Shown one piece after another: positions 23,751 to 38,499 of a DNA stretch of 64,000 nucleotides (the stretch's first letter is position 1; every line of letters starts with the position of its first letter). The stretch comes from Physcomitrium patens (Eukaryota; Streptophyta; Bryopsida; Funariales; Funariaceae): NCBI RefSeq assembly GCF_000002425.4, contig NC_037274.1, positions 12,601,909 through 12,665,908 on the forward strand. The letters are read 5' to 3'. The notes under the pieces were generated by a model. The model was not told the DNA's origin, did no database searches, and saw nothing but the letters and a program-made list of their open reading frames with translations. The translations under genes and the position numbers were made by a program.

Positions 23751-26700
23751 AATTGACAAGAGTACACTTATAATATTAGAGCTTTGTCTAATCTTGATTA
23801 AGAGTGGATTATCCCTTTCTCTTGATAAGACATAAGCGTATTAGAAGTTGTGGATTATCGTCTTCTAAACTGATATTGTCCTAAGTATTTTCTTTGTTCT
23901 CAAGTCCTCTCTTCTATTTTTCTTGAGTGATATTAGATATCTTCTCTTTTTTATGTGTTATCATGGCAGAACTTACTGAAATGAAGAGTGCAATGGCACA
24001 AATGTAAGAACAATTGAGAAAGTTAATACTTGCGATGCATCAACTCAATTTACTACTATAAAGAGTAATAAGATTGGAAGGAAGTGAAGATATAGAAATG
24101 ATTGAAGCTGCTTCAACATCTACACCAAATCATATTCCTTCTCCTATAAAAAAATATCCTTCTAGTATTAGAGAATCTATTATTGCTTTACTTGAGAAGT
24201 TTGATGGCACCAAATCAAAGTTTAGAGGATTTATCAATTAAGTACAACTTGTGATTGAACTTCAACTCCAAAGCTATCCAACTCTAAGATCATAAGTTAG
24301 ATTCATTAGTGCGCTTCTTTCAGATTTAGCATTATCATGGTTTCCATCTTTTTTTGAACGATAAGATCCAATATTGGATAATCTAGAGGCTTTTTTGGCA
24401 GAATTTTGATCTATGTATGGAGAACATGATGTAATTTGTATTGCAACCAACAAGATCCATATTTTGTAACAAAACAATCGATAAGTAATGTTGTATGCTT
24501 CATAGTTTTGACAACTTTTAACTGATAACAAGTAGAATGATACTACACTTGTTAGCCAATTTCTGTATGGATTACAATATGAAATAAAAAATTTAATGCT
24601 CAACTTATCTGATCCTCAAACATTGAGTCAATCAATTAACTTTGTTGTGAAGTATAAAAATCATCTTTTTGAATTTTGATCTAAGAATCATACAAATGGA
24701 TCTCAGTATTACTATAACTCAATGGCAACACTAACATCTCTTTAATACATACATTCAAAAATAGAAGATATATAAATTAATGGAATAATTTTCAAACCTC
24801 TTACTGAGCAAGAAAAGACTTGTCGTTGTTGGAAAGGATTGTGCTTATATTATAAAGAACCTAAGCGTACTACTCAATATTGTCCAAAGAAGCAACGCAA
24901 CCATAAAATGAGGAGTACGGCTATCAAAAAGGATAGTATGTCGAAAAACGAATTTTTCCAGTTACAATAGGGATCGTGCGGCTAGAACCTTGTACAACAC
25001 CTTATAAAGGTCCTATTCTTTCCTCAAAATCCTCTCTTTGTTTTATGATAAATATTATTTTAGGACCTAAACATCACAAAGCGTCTACCTTGGTAGATTC
25101 AGGAGCCTCAGCATGTTTTTTAGATGAAGAATTTACTAAAAGACATAGCATACTTTTAGTGAAGAAAACTAAACCTTTTCTTATAGAAGTCATAGATGGT
25201 CGTCTGTTGTCTTTAGGAGATGTTACTCATGAAACCCTTCCTATAGAAGTAACAATTAATGGTCATAGTAGCTTTGTAATATTTAATATTATTAGATCTC
25301 TTTCTAATCCAGTCATTTTAAGTTTATCATGGCTAGAAAAATATAATCCTAAAATAGATTAGACTTCTTGGAGTCTTGACTTTTCTAAAAGTATAACTAA
25401 GAGCATAGTTAATCAAATAGAAAGTCATAAGTCTAGTATAATTAAACCTATATTTGTAGGTGTAAGAGCTTTCTTGCATGCTCCAAAAAAAGGATCACCT
25501 CATGTCATTTATGCCGCACTTGTTTTAACTAGTGAAAAAACTTAAAGTCGCATTCCAAGCCAATATCATGATTTTTAAGATATATTTGAGAGGAAAAATA
25601 TGGATACTCTTTTGGAACATTGTTCTTATGATTGTTCAATTGACCTTCAAGAAAGAGCACAACCGCCATTTGGACCAATCTATAGTTTATCACAAAATGA
25701 GTTGGCTAAACTCAAGGAGTATATTAAAGAGAATCTAGCCAAGAACTTCATACGTCATTCCAAATCTCCAACTAGAGCTCCAATTTTATTCATGAAGAAA
25801 AAAAATGGATCATTGCATATGTATGTTGATTATCGAGGATTCAACAAAATCACCATCAAGAATAAGTATCTGCTACCTTTGATATCTAGACTCCTTGATC
25901 AGTTGAATCAAGCTAAGATCTATACAAAAATAGATCTACAAGGAGCATACAATCTGGTATGCATCAAAGAAAGAGATGAATGGAAGACTCCATTTTGAAC
26001 AAGATATGGACATTTCAAATACAATGTTATGCCTTTTGGACTTACAAATGTACTAGCAGCATTCCAACATCTAATGAATGATGTCTTTCAAGAGTTTTTA
26101 GATGATTTTATTGTCTGTTATCTAGACGACATCTTAATCTACTCTAAGAATACAGAAGAACATGAACTTCATGTTCGTCATGTGTTATAAAAACTAAGAG
26201 ATCAGGGACTCTATACCAAGATAGAAAAGTATGTATTTCACACTACTCAAGTCGACTTCTTAGGATACATCATTTCAAATAATGGACTTATGATGGATTC
26301 TAAGAAAGTTCAAGCTATTATGGATTGGAAGATCCCAAAAACGATAAGAGATGTCTAATGCTTTTTGAAATTTGCCAACTAATATCGGATCTTCATCAAA
26401 GACTTTTCTCAAGTTGTAGCTCCACTTACATGTTTGACTTGTAAAGACAAACTTCAATGGAATCAAGAAGCAGAAATAGCATTTGAAGCTTTGAAGATAG
26501 CCTTTGTTTCTGCTTCAATCTTGTATCATGTCGATTTTTCTAAACCATTTTTTATGGAAACAGATGCATCAAAGTTTGCTTTTAGTGCCATATTGTCACA
26601 AATAGAAACAGATGATAAACTTCACCAAGTAGCTTTTCATTCCAAAAACTTTTCAGCAAGTGAGATCAACTACAAGTTCCACGACAAAGAACTTCTTACA

Positions 26701-28416
26701 ATCGTGGATTCGTTTTAAGAATAGCACCATTATTTAGAAGGTGCTCCTAATCTAGTCACTATATATACGGATCACAAGAACCTTGAATATTTTATGTCAA
26801 TACATATAATGAATTGTCATTAAGTCGGTTGGAGTATATCTTTGTCAAGATTTGAATTCAAGATTACTTATCGATCAGAAAACAACAAGGTTTGTCAGAT
26901 GTACTCTCCAGACGATCTTATCTTATAGCAAAGGAAGGAGATGTTGCATTTGATCGACAATAGACAATTCTCTTGAAGCTAGAGCATTTTCATCTTCAAG
27001 CAATTAAATCAACACTAACTATTGATTCAACTTTTATTAAGTAAGTTCAGTCAAGTATGTCTTTTGATCCTCTTATTCGTGATATTAAGAGAAATCCTTC
27101 AAAGTCTCATGGTAATTCTAAGTTTGAATTCAAGAACAATCTACTATATTTTGAGAGACACGTATATGTTCCAAAAGGTGAAGCTCAATTAAGTGTTCTT
27201 CAAGCTTGTCATAACTTTTTAGTAGCAAGACATTTTGGGTACAATAAAACTTTGGAACTAATATCAAAGAATTTTTGGTGACCTCAAATGTGGAAAGTAC
27301 TCAAAGATTTTGTAAAATCTTGTGATGATTGCTTTAGATTAGAAACTCCTTGTCATCGACCTTACAGACTTCTTCAGCCATTATCCATTCCAAAAAAACC
27401 ACGATCTTCTATTTTTATGGATTTTATTATAGATCTTCCAATCTCAGGTTCTTACGACTCTATATTTGTGACCGTAGATTGTTTTATCAAGATGGCACAT
27501 TTTGTACTATATACAAAAACCATCATAAGTGAAGAAATAGCTAAGTTCTTTCTTGACAATATCTATGGCTATCATGGATTACCTAAGGATATTATATCAA
27601 ATAGAAGAACTCAATTTGTATCAAGATTTTGGCGGACTCTTTTCAAGATTTTAAAAGTGGATATAAAACTATCTTTGGTATTCCATCTTCAAACTGATGG
27701 ACAAACAGAGCATAGTAATCAAGTTTTGGAGCAATATTTAAGATGTACCATCAACTACCAATAAGATGATTGGACAACTCTTTTGTCATTTGCAAAGTTT
27801 GCTTACAATAACACAATACATTCTTCTATAAAACAAATATATTTCTTTGCCAATTATGGTTATCATCCATGACTTGATACTTTTGACTTTTCAAAAGTTG
27901 ATAATCCTATGGCAAAAGATTTGGCAATTCATTTGTTATGACGTTGGATAGATGGAGAACCAATAACCACTAGATTTGACTTAAGAGCCTTCATTTGTTG
28001 ACCTGTCGGATGAGACATTATGATTGTCACAACCTTCAAATTGATGCAATCGAGATGAAGATCCTCAAGAATGACATGTTCTTTCTTCAAATAGATGGTG
28101 AGATACAATGTAGTTGATATCATGACCTTAGATGGGACTCCCAATATTTGGTGATTTTACTAGACGTAGGAACAATTCCTGATGGTGTTCTAAATATTTT
28201 ATTTGAAGGAAGTTATGAAGGCCTCAACAATGATCAAATAATTGGGTAGTCTTTCCGCCTTGATATGGGACAGGATAGATGGTTGAGAGGCCTTATCAAT
28301 CATCTTTGAAGAGAATAAAGATCAGAGTATGTGACAAATATAATTTGTCGCATCATAGATTTCTTCAATATGTGATGACTGCTCTTCATAGAACTCGTGC
28401 TTAGAAGGGGAGGTAA

Positions 28417-28974
28417 TGTCATAAACATAGGCATGTAAGCCAATAATTACATATATAAATAGGTAGAAGTAAGTAAAAGCAGATAAAAGTAAGTTAATTC
28501 TATAATATCTTCTATGGAAGCTTTTTAGAAGCTTCATAGACATTCCTTTGACTTTATAGGTATCTTTAATTGACTTTTTGGATTAGAAACGTGGTTAACA
28601 AGTTGGCCATGTACCACACATGTTGTTAACTTGAAGACTAAACTAATTATGTGGCCCACACATAGAAAAACTTGCCTTGTTAGTTAAGACATGTTTTCTA
28701 CAAAGTCAACACATATTAGAGGTCTTATAGGACATTACCATATAGCCTCTAGTTAGATAGTATATATAGAGATAAGAGTGAAGTCCTCTTCACTCTTGTC
28801 AACTCTTTTCTTGCTTCTATTCTAGTTTCAAGGATCTCTAATTTTCTTGTCTTTTGGCAATAGCCATTCTAATTTCTTTCTTAATAATCATATTTAATTA
28901 TTTCTATTTTTTCATCTTTCTTTGAAAAAAGTCTCACTTGTTTATTTCTTTTTATTGAATTCTTATCCTTGACA
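28417..28974 (+). repeat. A3 3' LTR
   Basis: The 558-bp LTR runs from TGTCATAAACATAGGCATG to CCTTGACA. It follows a purine-rich tract and is followed directly by E1 sequence. Confidence 0.88.
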
Positions 28975-29114
28975 ATATCATAAAGAATCTCAAACTTCAT
29001 GATCTAAAGTTACCTTTGAAAAAGAATATAGTTCGGATGAGGTGGACATCATATCTAAAAAAGAAGTATATTTCAAAGCAATTTATTTTCAATCATAAAA
29101 AAATGGTGTCGTAT

Positions 29115-30745
29115 TGTAGTTTGGTTACCATAAGAAAATAATATATTTATATATTTAATGTACAATTTACTTAGCAATATGGTGAGAGCTATGTTATTGG
29201 ATTTTAGTTGATTGTAGAGTAAGGTTAAATTTCTACTTTAAAAAGAAGTTGTTTGAAATAATTACTATTAGAATTTGTATAATTTTTTTTTTTTTTAATA
29301 GTGACTTTTGAATTTGGTTTTATTGTTAGTAACTTTATACACTTAGAGTCACCTTTATTAGATATTGGTGACCTTTAAAAGCTTATTTTATTTCTTTTAT
29401 ATGGTGTTTAGGGCATATATTGTATAAATCTTATAAAGAAAAGAATTAAGGAGGGATTTTGATAGCAAAAAGAGAGTTTAGAGTATCCATATAGATGAAT
29501 GGAGATAGATGATAAAAATCTCCATTCCTATTGGTCAAAAATCATGACCAATTGACTTCAAAGAGGCTGCTCAAGGCCATATCAAGGATTAGGGCTACAC
29601 TTTTAAGCCATTCAAGCTTTTGGAGGCTAAGGTCAGCAGGTTCAAGTTTTTGGCTATGGTTTTGGTACAAATTTTGAATCAATTAGATTTTTTATGAAAG
29701 ATATATAGGTGCTCAAAGTCGAGGTGTCAATTTTGTACCTATTGTCACTCTTTTGGATATAATACAAGCGTATGGAAAGCAATAGAGGAATAGCAACTAG
29801 GATTGAAGAGATTTTTTTTTTTGCCACAATCTTAGTATATATTTTGATGGATTCTAAGTTGGAATGAAGGGAATATTGGAGGTTGAAATCAGTGCTTGCA
29901 AATCTAAAGGTAGTAAGTAACCTAATTCACTAGTGGTTGTGTTTTGAACTATATCTTGAGCAATTTGATGTTATTTTGGCTCAAAATTTCTAAGAATTTG
30001 TATAATCATGTTAATAAACTTTATGTACAAATTTTGTAGCATTTAAATTTTGGATTTGTGAGATATGAAGAAAATAGTACTTAAGTGCTTGTGAATTAGG
30101 ATTTAAAATATCTGCTAGGATTTTTAAGATGTCAAGTGATTGGTTGCAAATTTATAGTTGAATTTTTTTGTAGTAATGCTTAAGGATAAATTCTATATTA
30201 TCTATAAATTTGAAAAAAAAAAAAATAATTGAATTGAGAGATATGAATTTCTAAAGTTTAAGAAGAAAAAACCTTTTATAGAAAAAATATATTTTGAAAG
30301 GGTTTTATTATAATTTGAGAATTTTATACAAAATAAAGAGGTTTTTTGGAATTCAAGACTTTATATATATGTTGAAGATGGATATATAGAGCTATGGTTA
30401 AATTTTAATATAAAGATGAATTTTTGAGAGGAAATTATGGATTTTCTTTGGAATTATTAAAAATCTAATTTACCAGCAAATGGTTAGATATGATTTGGTA
30501 TAATCAAGAATATTAGGAAATTCCTAAATATTTTAGAAAGCCTTATGTATAAACCTTTTTAAATATAAAAGGATTTATTAGTATGATATCTTTTTGATAT
30601 TATAATATTTATTTGCCTTCTACTTTTAAAGTTAAATAACTTATTGGAGTTTGGCCAATAAGTTAAATTAAGCTCTCTATAGCTAGGTACTGAGTGTATC
30701 CTAGATAAAAAATTTTGAAATATGACAATAGGATAGTTTACTAAT
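29115..30745 (+). repeat. S-like LTR, diverged, inserted in E1
   Basis: The middle (about 29440-29900) matches the S LTRs, for example CCTATTGGTC, AAGAGGCTGCTC, GCTCAAAGTCGAGGTGTCAAT and the ATTGTCACTCTTT segment. E1 continues on both sides (protease linker on the left, a segment equivalent to the E2 stretch near 52290-52330 on the right). It is longer than the other S copies and its ends are uncertain, so it may be a subfamily or contain extra DNA. Confidence 0.55.
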
Positions 30746-32096
30746 ATTTAAATCCATGAAAATATTTGATATATTTAAAGGATTTTGATAACTTCAATTA
30801 TGCTATAGCGAGATAGATGAATAATTATGTGGTTCACTACATCAATGTATTGGAATTTGATTTGGATAGTACAAATATATTAGATTATATGAACTATTTG
30901 GAGTAGGAGAGGGATATAAAATAAGAAGATTTAAATAAATCCATGTGCCAAATTGTTAGTCTGGGAATGAATGCAATCCCTCAGATTATCAAACTTTATA
31001 AAGATATTAAGAATTTAGAGTTGACACATTGGATGGAGTTTTTTGTTCAGCATAAATTTGCTTTTGGTTGAACTTAAGCTAATTTGAAAGGTATTCTCAT
31101 TGAAGTTTTTGAGTATCAAATTATTTTAAAGGATGATGCTCAACCTATTCATCAAAGGCAGAACCAACTTAATCCAAAATATTTTCTCATGGTAAAAGAG
31201 GAATTAGGTAAACTTTTAGAGGTGGATTTTATATAACTTGTACCATATATTGAATGGATTTCACAAATTGTGATGGAACATAAGAAGAATGGAAAAATTT
31301 GAATTTATTAAGTCTTTTAAAAATTAAATGTGGCTAATAGAAAGGATTATTTTTTATTACTATTTACGGATAATATATTAGATGCAATGGCTAACATAAA
31401 TGCTACTCATTTCTAGATGGATTCTTAGGATGTAATCAAGTTAAAATTATCAAGGAAGATTGGTTGAAGACTATTTTTACTACAAAATAGGAGATATTTG
31501 CTTATAAAGTTATGCTATTTGGATTATGTAATACAATGCCACATTTCAAAGCATGATGATTGAAGCCTTTTAGGACTATTTACAGTTATTTATGGAAATA
31601 TTTTAAGATGATTTTTGTATTTTTAGTATAGCTCAAAATCATTTGAAATACCTAAGTAAATATTTGGAATAGTATAATAAGTATGATATATTACTAAATT
31701 TAGAAAAATATCAATTTGGTATTCTATCTGGTAAGCTCTTAAGATATATAGTTTCCATGATTGATATTGTCACTGACCCTAATATAGTTAATCATATATT
31801 GGCTCTGCCAAAGCTAGAGATGGTATTAGGTGTTTGCGACTTTATAAGCCATTTCAGCTACTATCGATGTTTTATTCATTCTTTTGCTTTGATATGTTTG
31901 GCTTTAATGATGTCATATTTTAATTGCTTATAGTATGTAAAAATTAATTAGAACATATAATATATTCATAAGTCTTGGTGTATGTTAGAATGATTAATAG
32001 ATTAATTTAAAGAGAGTGGATATAAAAAACTTTATTTTGAGGTTTATCTATTTTGATTATAGCATTTAAAAAAATTAGAACACCTAAATATTTAGT

Positions 32097-32654
32097 TGTC
32101 ACGGACATTTTCATATAAGTGAAAAATTACATATATAAATAAATAAAAGTAAGTAAAAGTAGATAAAAATAAGTTAATTCTATAGTATTTGATGTAAAAG
32201 TTTCTTAGAAGCTTCATAGATGGTGCTTTGACTTTATAGGTGTCTCTAATTAACTTTTTGGATTAGAAACGTGATAAACAAGTTGGCCATGTGCCACACA
32301 TGTTGTTAGCTTAAAGACCAAAGTAACTATGTAGCCCACATTTAGAAAAACTTGCCTTGTAAGTCAAGGCATGTGTCCTACAAAGTCAACACATATTGGA
32401 GGTCCTATAGAATGTTACCACATAGCCGCTAGTTAGATAGTATATATAGAAACAAAGGTGAAGCCTTCTTCATTCTTGTCAACTCCTTTCTTGCTCCCAG
32501 TCTAGTTTCAAGGGTCTCTAATTTTCTTATCTTTTGGCAATAGCTATTCCAGTTTCTTTCTTAATATACATATTAAGTTATTTCTATTTTGTCATCTTTC
32601 TTTGAGAAAAGTCTCACTTGTTTATTTATCTTTATCATGTTCTTGTCCTTGACA
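32097..32654 (+). repeat. A4 5' LTR
   Basis: It runs from TGTCACGGACAT to CTTGACA, with a TATA box at 32451-32459. A TATCAGAGC segment at 32678-32686, 24 bases further on, resembles the initiator-Met tRNA primer site but is unusually far from the LTR. Confidence 0.9.
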
Positions 32655-35600
32655 GATTGAAAAGAATATACTTACAATATCAGAGCTTTATCTAATCTTG
32701 ATTAAGAGATGATTACTCCTTTCTCTTGATAAGACATAAGCGTATTAGAAGTTGTGGATTATCCTCTTCTAAACTGATATCGTCCTTAGTATTTTCTTTG
32801 TTTTTAAATCCTCTCTTCTATTTGTCTTGAGTAATATAAAGCATCTTTTTTTTTCTAAAGTGTTATCATGGTAGAACTTGCTGAAATGAAGAGTGCAATG
32901 GCACAAATGCAAGAGCAATTGAGGAAGTTAATGCTTACCATGCATCAATTCAATTTACCACCACAAAGAGCAAGAAGATGGATAGAAAGTGAAGATATAG
33001 AAATGATTGGAGCTGCTTCAACAACTATACCAAATCATATCTCTTCTCCTATGGTGGAACTCCCTTCTAGTGTTAGAGAACCTAAAATTTCCCTACCCGA
33101 GAAGTTTGATGGCACTAGATCAAAGTTTAGAGGATTTATCAATCAAGTACAACTTGTGATTGAACTTCATTCCCAAAGCTATCCAACTCGAAGATCTTAA
33201 GTTAGATTCATTGGTACGCTTCTTTCAAGTTCAGCATTATCATGGTTTTCATCTTTTTTTGAACGATGAGATTCAATATTGAATAATCTCGAGACTTTTT
33301 TGATAGAGTTTCGATCCATGTATGGAAAACATGATGCAATTCATATTGCAACCAAGAAGATCCATATTTTGCCACAAGGCAATCGATCAGTAACAATGTA
33401 TGCTTCACAATTTTGACAACTTACAACTGATATCAAGTGGAATGACGCTGCACTTGTTAACCAATTTCTCTATAGATTACAATATGAGGTAAAAAAAATT
33501 AATGCTCAACTTACTTGATCCTCAAACATTGAGTCAAGTAATTGACTTTGTTGTGAAGTACGATAATCATCTTTTTGAATTCCGATCAGAGAACCGTACA
33601 AATAGACCTCAACGTTATTATAATTCAATGGCAATACCAACATCTGTTCAACTTATACATTCGGAGGTAGAGGATATGCAAATCGATGTAGTACATTTCA
33701 AACCTCTTACTGAGCAAGAAAAGACTCACTATTGTTAGGAAAGATTGTGCTTATATTGTGGAGAACTAAGCACACTACTCAATATTATCCAAAGAAGTGA
33801 TGTAACCATAAAATGAGGAGTACGGCTATCAAAACGATATTATGTCAGAAAATAAATTTGTCCAACTACAATAGGGATCATGTAGCTGGAACCTTGTACA
33901 ACACCTAGTGAAGTCCTGTTCTCTCCTCAGAACCCTGTCCTTATTTTAGGATAAATATTATTCTAAGACCTTAACATCACAAAGCCTTTACTTTGCTAGA
34001 TTCAGGAGCCTCAGCATGTTTCTTAGATGAAGAATTTGTTAAAAGACATAGTATACTTTTAATGAAGAAAACTAAAACTTTTCATGTAGAAGTCATAGAT
34101 GGTCGTCTATTATCTTCAAGAGATGTTACTCATGAAATCCTTCCTATAGAAGTAGCAACTAATGGTCATAGTAGCTATGTAATATTTAATATCATTAGAT
34201 CTCCCTCTAATCCAATCATTTTAGGTTTATCATGGCTAAAAAAAATACAATCCTAAAATAGATTGGACTTCTCATAGTCTTGACTTTTTTGAAAGTATAA
34301 CTAGGAATATAATTAATCAAGTAGAAAGTCATAAGTCTAATACAATTAAACCTATATTTATAGATGCAAGAGCTTTCTTGCATGCCGCAAAAGAAGGATC
34401 ACCTTCTGTCATTTATGTCACACTTGTTTCTATTGGTGAAAAGACTTCAAGTGGCATTCGAAGCCAATATCATGATTTTCAAGATGTATTTGAGAAGAAA
34501 AATGCAGATACTCTTCTGAAACATTGTTCCTATGACTACTCAATTAACCTTCAAGAAAGAGTACAACTGCCATTTGGATCAATCTATAATTTATCACAAA
34601 ATAAGTTAGCTGAATTCAAGGAGTATATTGAAGAGAATCTGGCCAAGAATTTCATATGCCACTCCAAATCTCTAGCAAGAGTTCTAATTTTATTTGTGAA
34701 GAAAAAAGATGGATCATTGCGGATGTGTGTCGATTATCGAGGACTCAACAAAATCACCATCAAGAACATGTACCCACTACCTTTCATATCTGAACTCCTT
34801 GATCAGTTGAATCAAGCTAAGATCTATACAAAAATAGATCTATGAGGACCATACAATCTGATACACATCAAAGAAGGAGATGAATGGAAGACTACGTTTC
34901 GAACAAGATATGGATATTTTGAATACAACGTCATGCTTTTTGGACTTACAAATGTAGCAACAGCATTCCAACATCTAATGAATGATGTCTTTTAGGATTT
35001 TTTAGATGATTTTGTTGTCTATTAGCTAGACGACATCTTAATCTATTCTAAGAACTCAGAAAAATATGAACTTTATAGTTTTCAAGTGTTACAAAAACTA
35101 AAAGGAATTGGATTCTATGCCAAGATAGAAAAATGTGTATTTCACACTACTCAAGTCTACTTCTTTGAATACATCATTTCAAATGATGGACTTATGATGG
35201 ATTCTAAGAAAGTTCAAACTATTATGAATTGGAAGATCCCAAAAACGATAAGAGATGTTCAATGTTTTTTGAGATTTTCTAACTATTATTAGATCTTCAT
35301 CAAAGACTTCTCTCAAGTTGCAGCTCCACTTACACGTTTGACTTATAAAAACAAACTTCAATGGAATGAAGAAGCAAAAGTAGCATTTGAAGCTTTCAAG
35401 ACAACCTTTATTTCTGCACCAATCTTGTATCACGTCGATTTTTCTAAGCCATTTTTTATGGAAAGGGATGCATCTCACTTTGCTTTGCATGCAGTATTGT
35501 CACAAATAGGAACAGATAATAAACTTCATCCAATAACTTTTCATTCCAAAAAATTTTCAGTAGCTGAGATCAATTACAAGATCTACGATAAAGAACTTCT

Positions 35601-36273
35601 TGCAATCATGGATTCGATTCAAGAATGGTGCCATTATCTAGAAGGTGCTTCTAATCCAATCACATTATATATGGATCATAAAAACCTTTAATATTTTATG
35701 TCAGTACATATTTTGAATCGTCGCCAAGCCCGTTGGAGTATATTTTTATCAAGATTTGAATTCAAGATCACTTATCGACCAGGAAAACAACAAGGTTTGT
35801 CAGATGCACTCTCTAAACGATCTTATCTTGCACCAAAAGAAGGAAATACTACTTTTGATCAACAACAAACAATTTTCTTGAAGTTAGAGCATCTTCATCT
35901 TTGAGCAATAAAATCAATACTAACTATTGATTCAACTTTCATTAAGCAAGTTCAGTCAAGTATGTCTTCTGATCTTCTTATTTGTGATATTAAGAAAAAT
36001 CCTTCAAAGTCTCATGATACTTCCAAGTTTGAATTCAAGAAGAATCTACTATATTTTGAGGGATGCCTATATGATCCAAAAGGTGAAGCTCAATTACTTG
36101 TTCTTCAAGCTCGTCATGATTTTCTAGCAGTAGAACATTTTCGGTACAATAAAGTTTTGAAACTAATATCCAAGGACATTTGGTGGCTACAAATGTGGAA
36201 AGCAGTCAAAGATTTTGTACAATCTTGTGATATTTGCTCGAGATCAAAAATTCCTCGTCATCAACCTTACGAT

Positions 36274-38071
36274 GTCGTAATACGTGAAGTCTTGCTTGAG
36301 AATGCTCTGAGCACCTAGCTGTGGAAGAAAGAATGGAAATTGCAACAACAAAATCCTAATTCTAAAAGAATACTAATTAAACTCTAATTGGATCATAATA
36401 ATACTAAATAAGCTTCAATCAAATTCAAAAAAACCTCAAGAAATTTCAAACAAATAATAAGAATTCTTAAAGAAATATTAGAAGGATCACAAATATCACT
36501 CAAATATATCTCAATTCAATCTTAATTTAATTCTAGTTAAAATCCTATTGAACTTCATTCAAACTTTAGGCCAAACCTAATTAAATCTTAAATCCTAATA
36601 AAATCCTAAACCCTAAATCAAACCCTAAATAAATCTTAAACTAAATCTCAACCAAATCCTAAACCAAATCCTAATCAAATCCTAAATCAAACCCTAAATC
36701 CTAAATCAAATCCTAATCAAATCCTAATCCAAATCCTAAATCCTAAACCAAATTCTAATCCAAACCCTAAATAAAATCCTAATCAAATCCTTAAACCAAA
36801 TCCTAAATCAAACCCTAAACAAACCTTAAACCAAACTCCAATCAAATCCTAAATTAAACCCTAACTAAACCGTAAACCAAATCCTAATACAAATTTTAAA
36901 TTTTAAACCAAATCCTAATCAAATCCTAAATCCTAAATCAAATCCTAACCAAATCCTAAATCCTAAATCAAATCCTAATCCAAATCCTAAACTCTAAACC
37001 AAATTCTAACCAAACCCTAAACCAAATCCTAGTAATTCCTATAACAAATTTAAACCTCAATAACTAATGAATAAACCATTGATCTTAACTCAAATTTTTC
37101 TCACTTCTTAAAAATTAAGTAAAAAAATAAGCACTAAAAAATTAAAAAGGATCGGAGTTACCAAATTGATGATAACTTCAAAAATGTGCTCGGGTATTAA
37201 CCAGCCTCCTTCTCTAATCTTGATGCCAATCTTCCAAAGCCAATATCTCTCCATTGCCCCATTCGATTGATTTCAAAATACTCATGCACATAGAAAAATA
37301 AGTCTAATATTCTTTCACATAAGTATCACTTCAATCCAAGTAGTAGGTTGCAAGAAATCTTAAAAATCCTCACTAGACCTAAAATTCTACTTTCTGAGAT
37401 CTTGAACCACTTAAACCTCAATATCCTTCAATTCAACCATTAGATCGAGCTCAAATTTACAATACAAATTGAAAACAACTATAACCATAAATCCACAAAG
37501 TTTCACACATAGATCTACTACAAAACTCTCAAAATCACTCAAAATGTAAACCCTAATTTATTTCATAAAACCTAAGTCATCCAAAACAATTCTTGACTTT
37601 GCAAAGCTCTTACAAAGTCATAACAACTCCAAATCATCCAAAATCAACACCGATAGAAACCATATTCAATCTGCTATCAAACTCCACTCTCTGATTTGCC
37701 AAAGATTCCTAGAGTCATCGTCGAGACTCAGTTTTGAGCCTTAGGGTCTGATTTCGATCCTAGTTCATAACCGGCCCTCTCCGAGTATCAACATCTAGTT
37801 TTTTTTAAGTAATTTTTACTAGAATTTACTCTTAACTTCTTTCTAAAGATGTCTTTATCATTTATTTTTCCATTCTACCTTACTTTGCCTTATTTTTGGT
37901 CCTACAAAGTAAATAGAAGCTATTTTTTTTAAAATGGCAACATTACTATAAAAAGTTTTACTACCTTCCTATATTTTATCTATATTTTTCTACCTTTTCT
38001 TTTAATTTGGCTCTTCTATAATAAGATCCATATTATCATCTTTCACCATATAGTCATGTTACAACATGATA
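36274..38071 (+). repeat. Solo D-like LTR in A4 integrase
   Basis: It starts GTCGTAATACGTGAAG and ends GTTACAACATGATA, matching both ends of the 1332-bp D LTRs, but it is about 1.8 kb long. The extra length is mostly the CCTAAATC-type repeat array at about 36590-37030. Flanks ACGAT (36269-36273) and ACGGA (38072-38076) are consistent with an eroded 5-bp duplication, and A4 integrase continues across it. There is no internal region, so it is a solo LTR. Confidence 0.82.
36590..37030 (+). repeat. Degenerate CCCTAAA-like repeat array inside the D-like LTR
   Basis: Many units such as AAATCCTAA, AAACCCTAA and CCAAATCCTAA occur in loose tandem. The unit resembles the plant telomere repeat CCCTAAA, but units vary in length (7 to about 13) and the array sits inside an LTR. 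Similar arrays occur at about 17450-17700 and 62760-63040 in the related LTRs. Confidence 0.8.
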
Positions 38072-38499
38072 ACGGACTTCTTCAACCATTACCCATTCCA
38101 GAACATACATAGTCTTCTATTTCTATGGATTTCATCACTGATCTTCCAACGTCAAGTTCTTATGACTCTATATTCGTGACAGTGGATCATTTTATCGAAA
38201 TGACACATTTTGTACCATGTAAAAAATCTAGCACAGGTGAAGAAACAGCTAAGCTCTTTTTTGACAATATCTATCACTATCATGGACTACCCAAGGATAT
38301 TATATCAGATAGGGGAACTCAATTTGTATTATGATTTTGGCAGACTCTTTTCAAGATTCTAAAAGTAGATATAAAACTATCTTTGATATTCTATCTTCAA
38401 ACTGATGGACAAACGGAGCGTGTTAATCAAGTTTTAGAGCAGTATTTAAGATGTACTATTAACTACTAACAAGATGATTGGAAAACTCTTTTGCCATTG

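Larger units (their letters stand above)
23192..28974 (+). mobile_element. A3: Ty3/gypsy chromovirus-family element inserted in E1, broken
   Basis: Two collinear A LTRs (23192-23750 and 28417-28974) bound a 4.7-kb interior. Parts in order are gag (from about 23964), zinc knuckle (about 24820-24900), protease (about 25070-25360, with DSGAS active-site motif), reverse transcriptase (about 25660-26200), RNase H (about 26430-26720), integrase zinc-binding region (about 27050-27350) and integrase core (about 27400-27770). A purine tract (AGAAGGGGAGG) precedes the 3' LTR. E1 protease-proximal sequence continues across the insertion. The target duplication is eroded. Clear LTR divergence and multiple breaks mark it as an old copy. 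Confidence 0.88.

Noticed and set aside
36590-37030. CRISPR-like or interstitial telomere array
   Set aside because: Units vary in length and sequence, there are no spacers of regular size, and the array lies inside an LTR with defined ends. It is a degenerate LTR-internal repeat.
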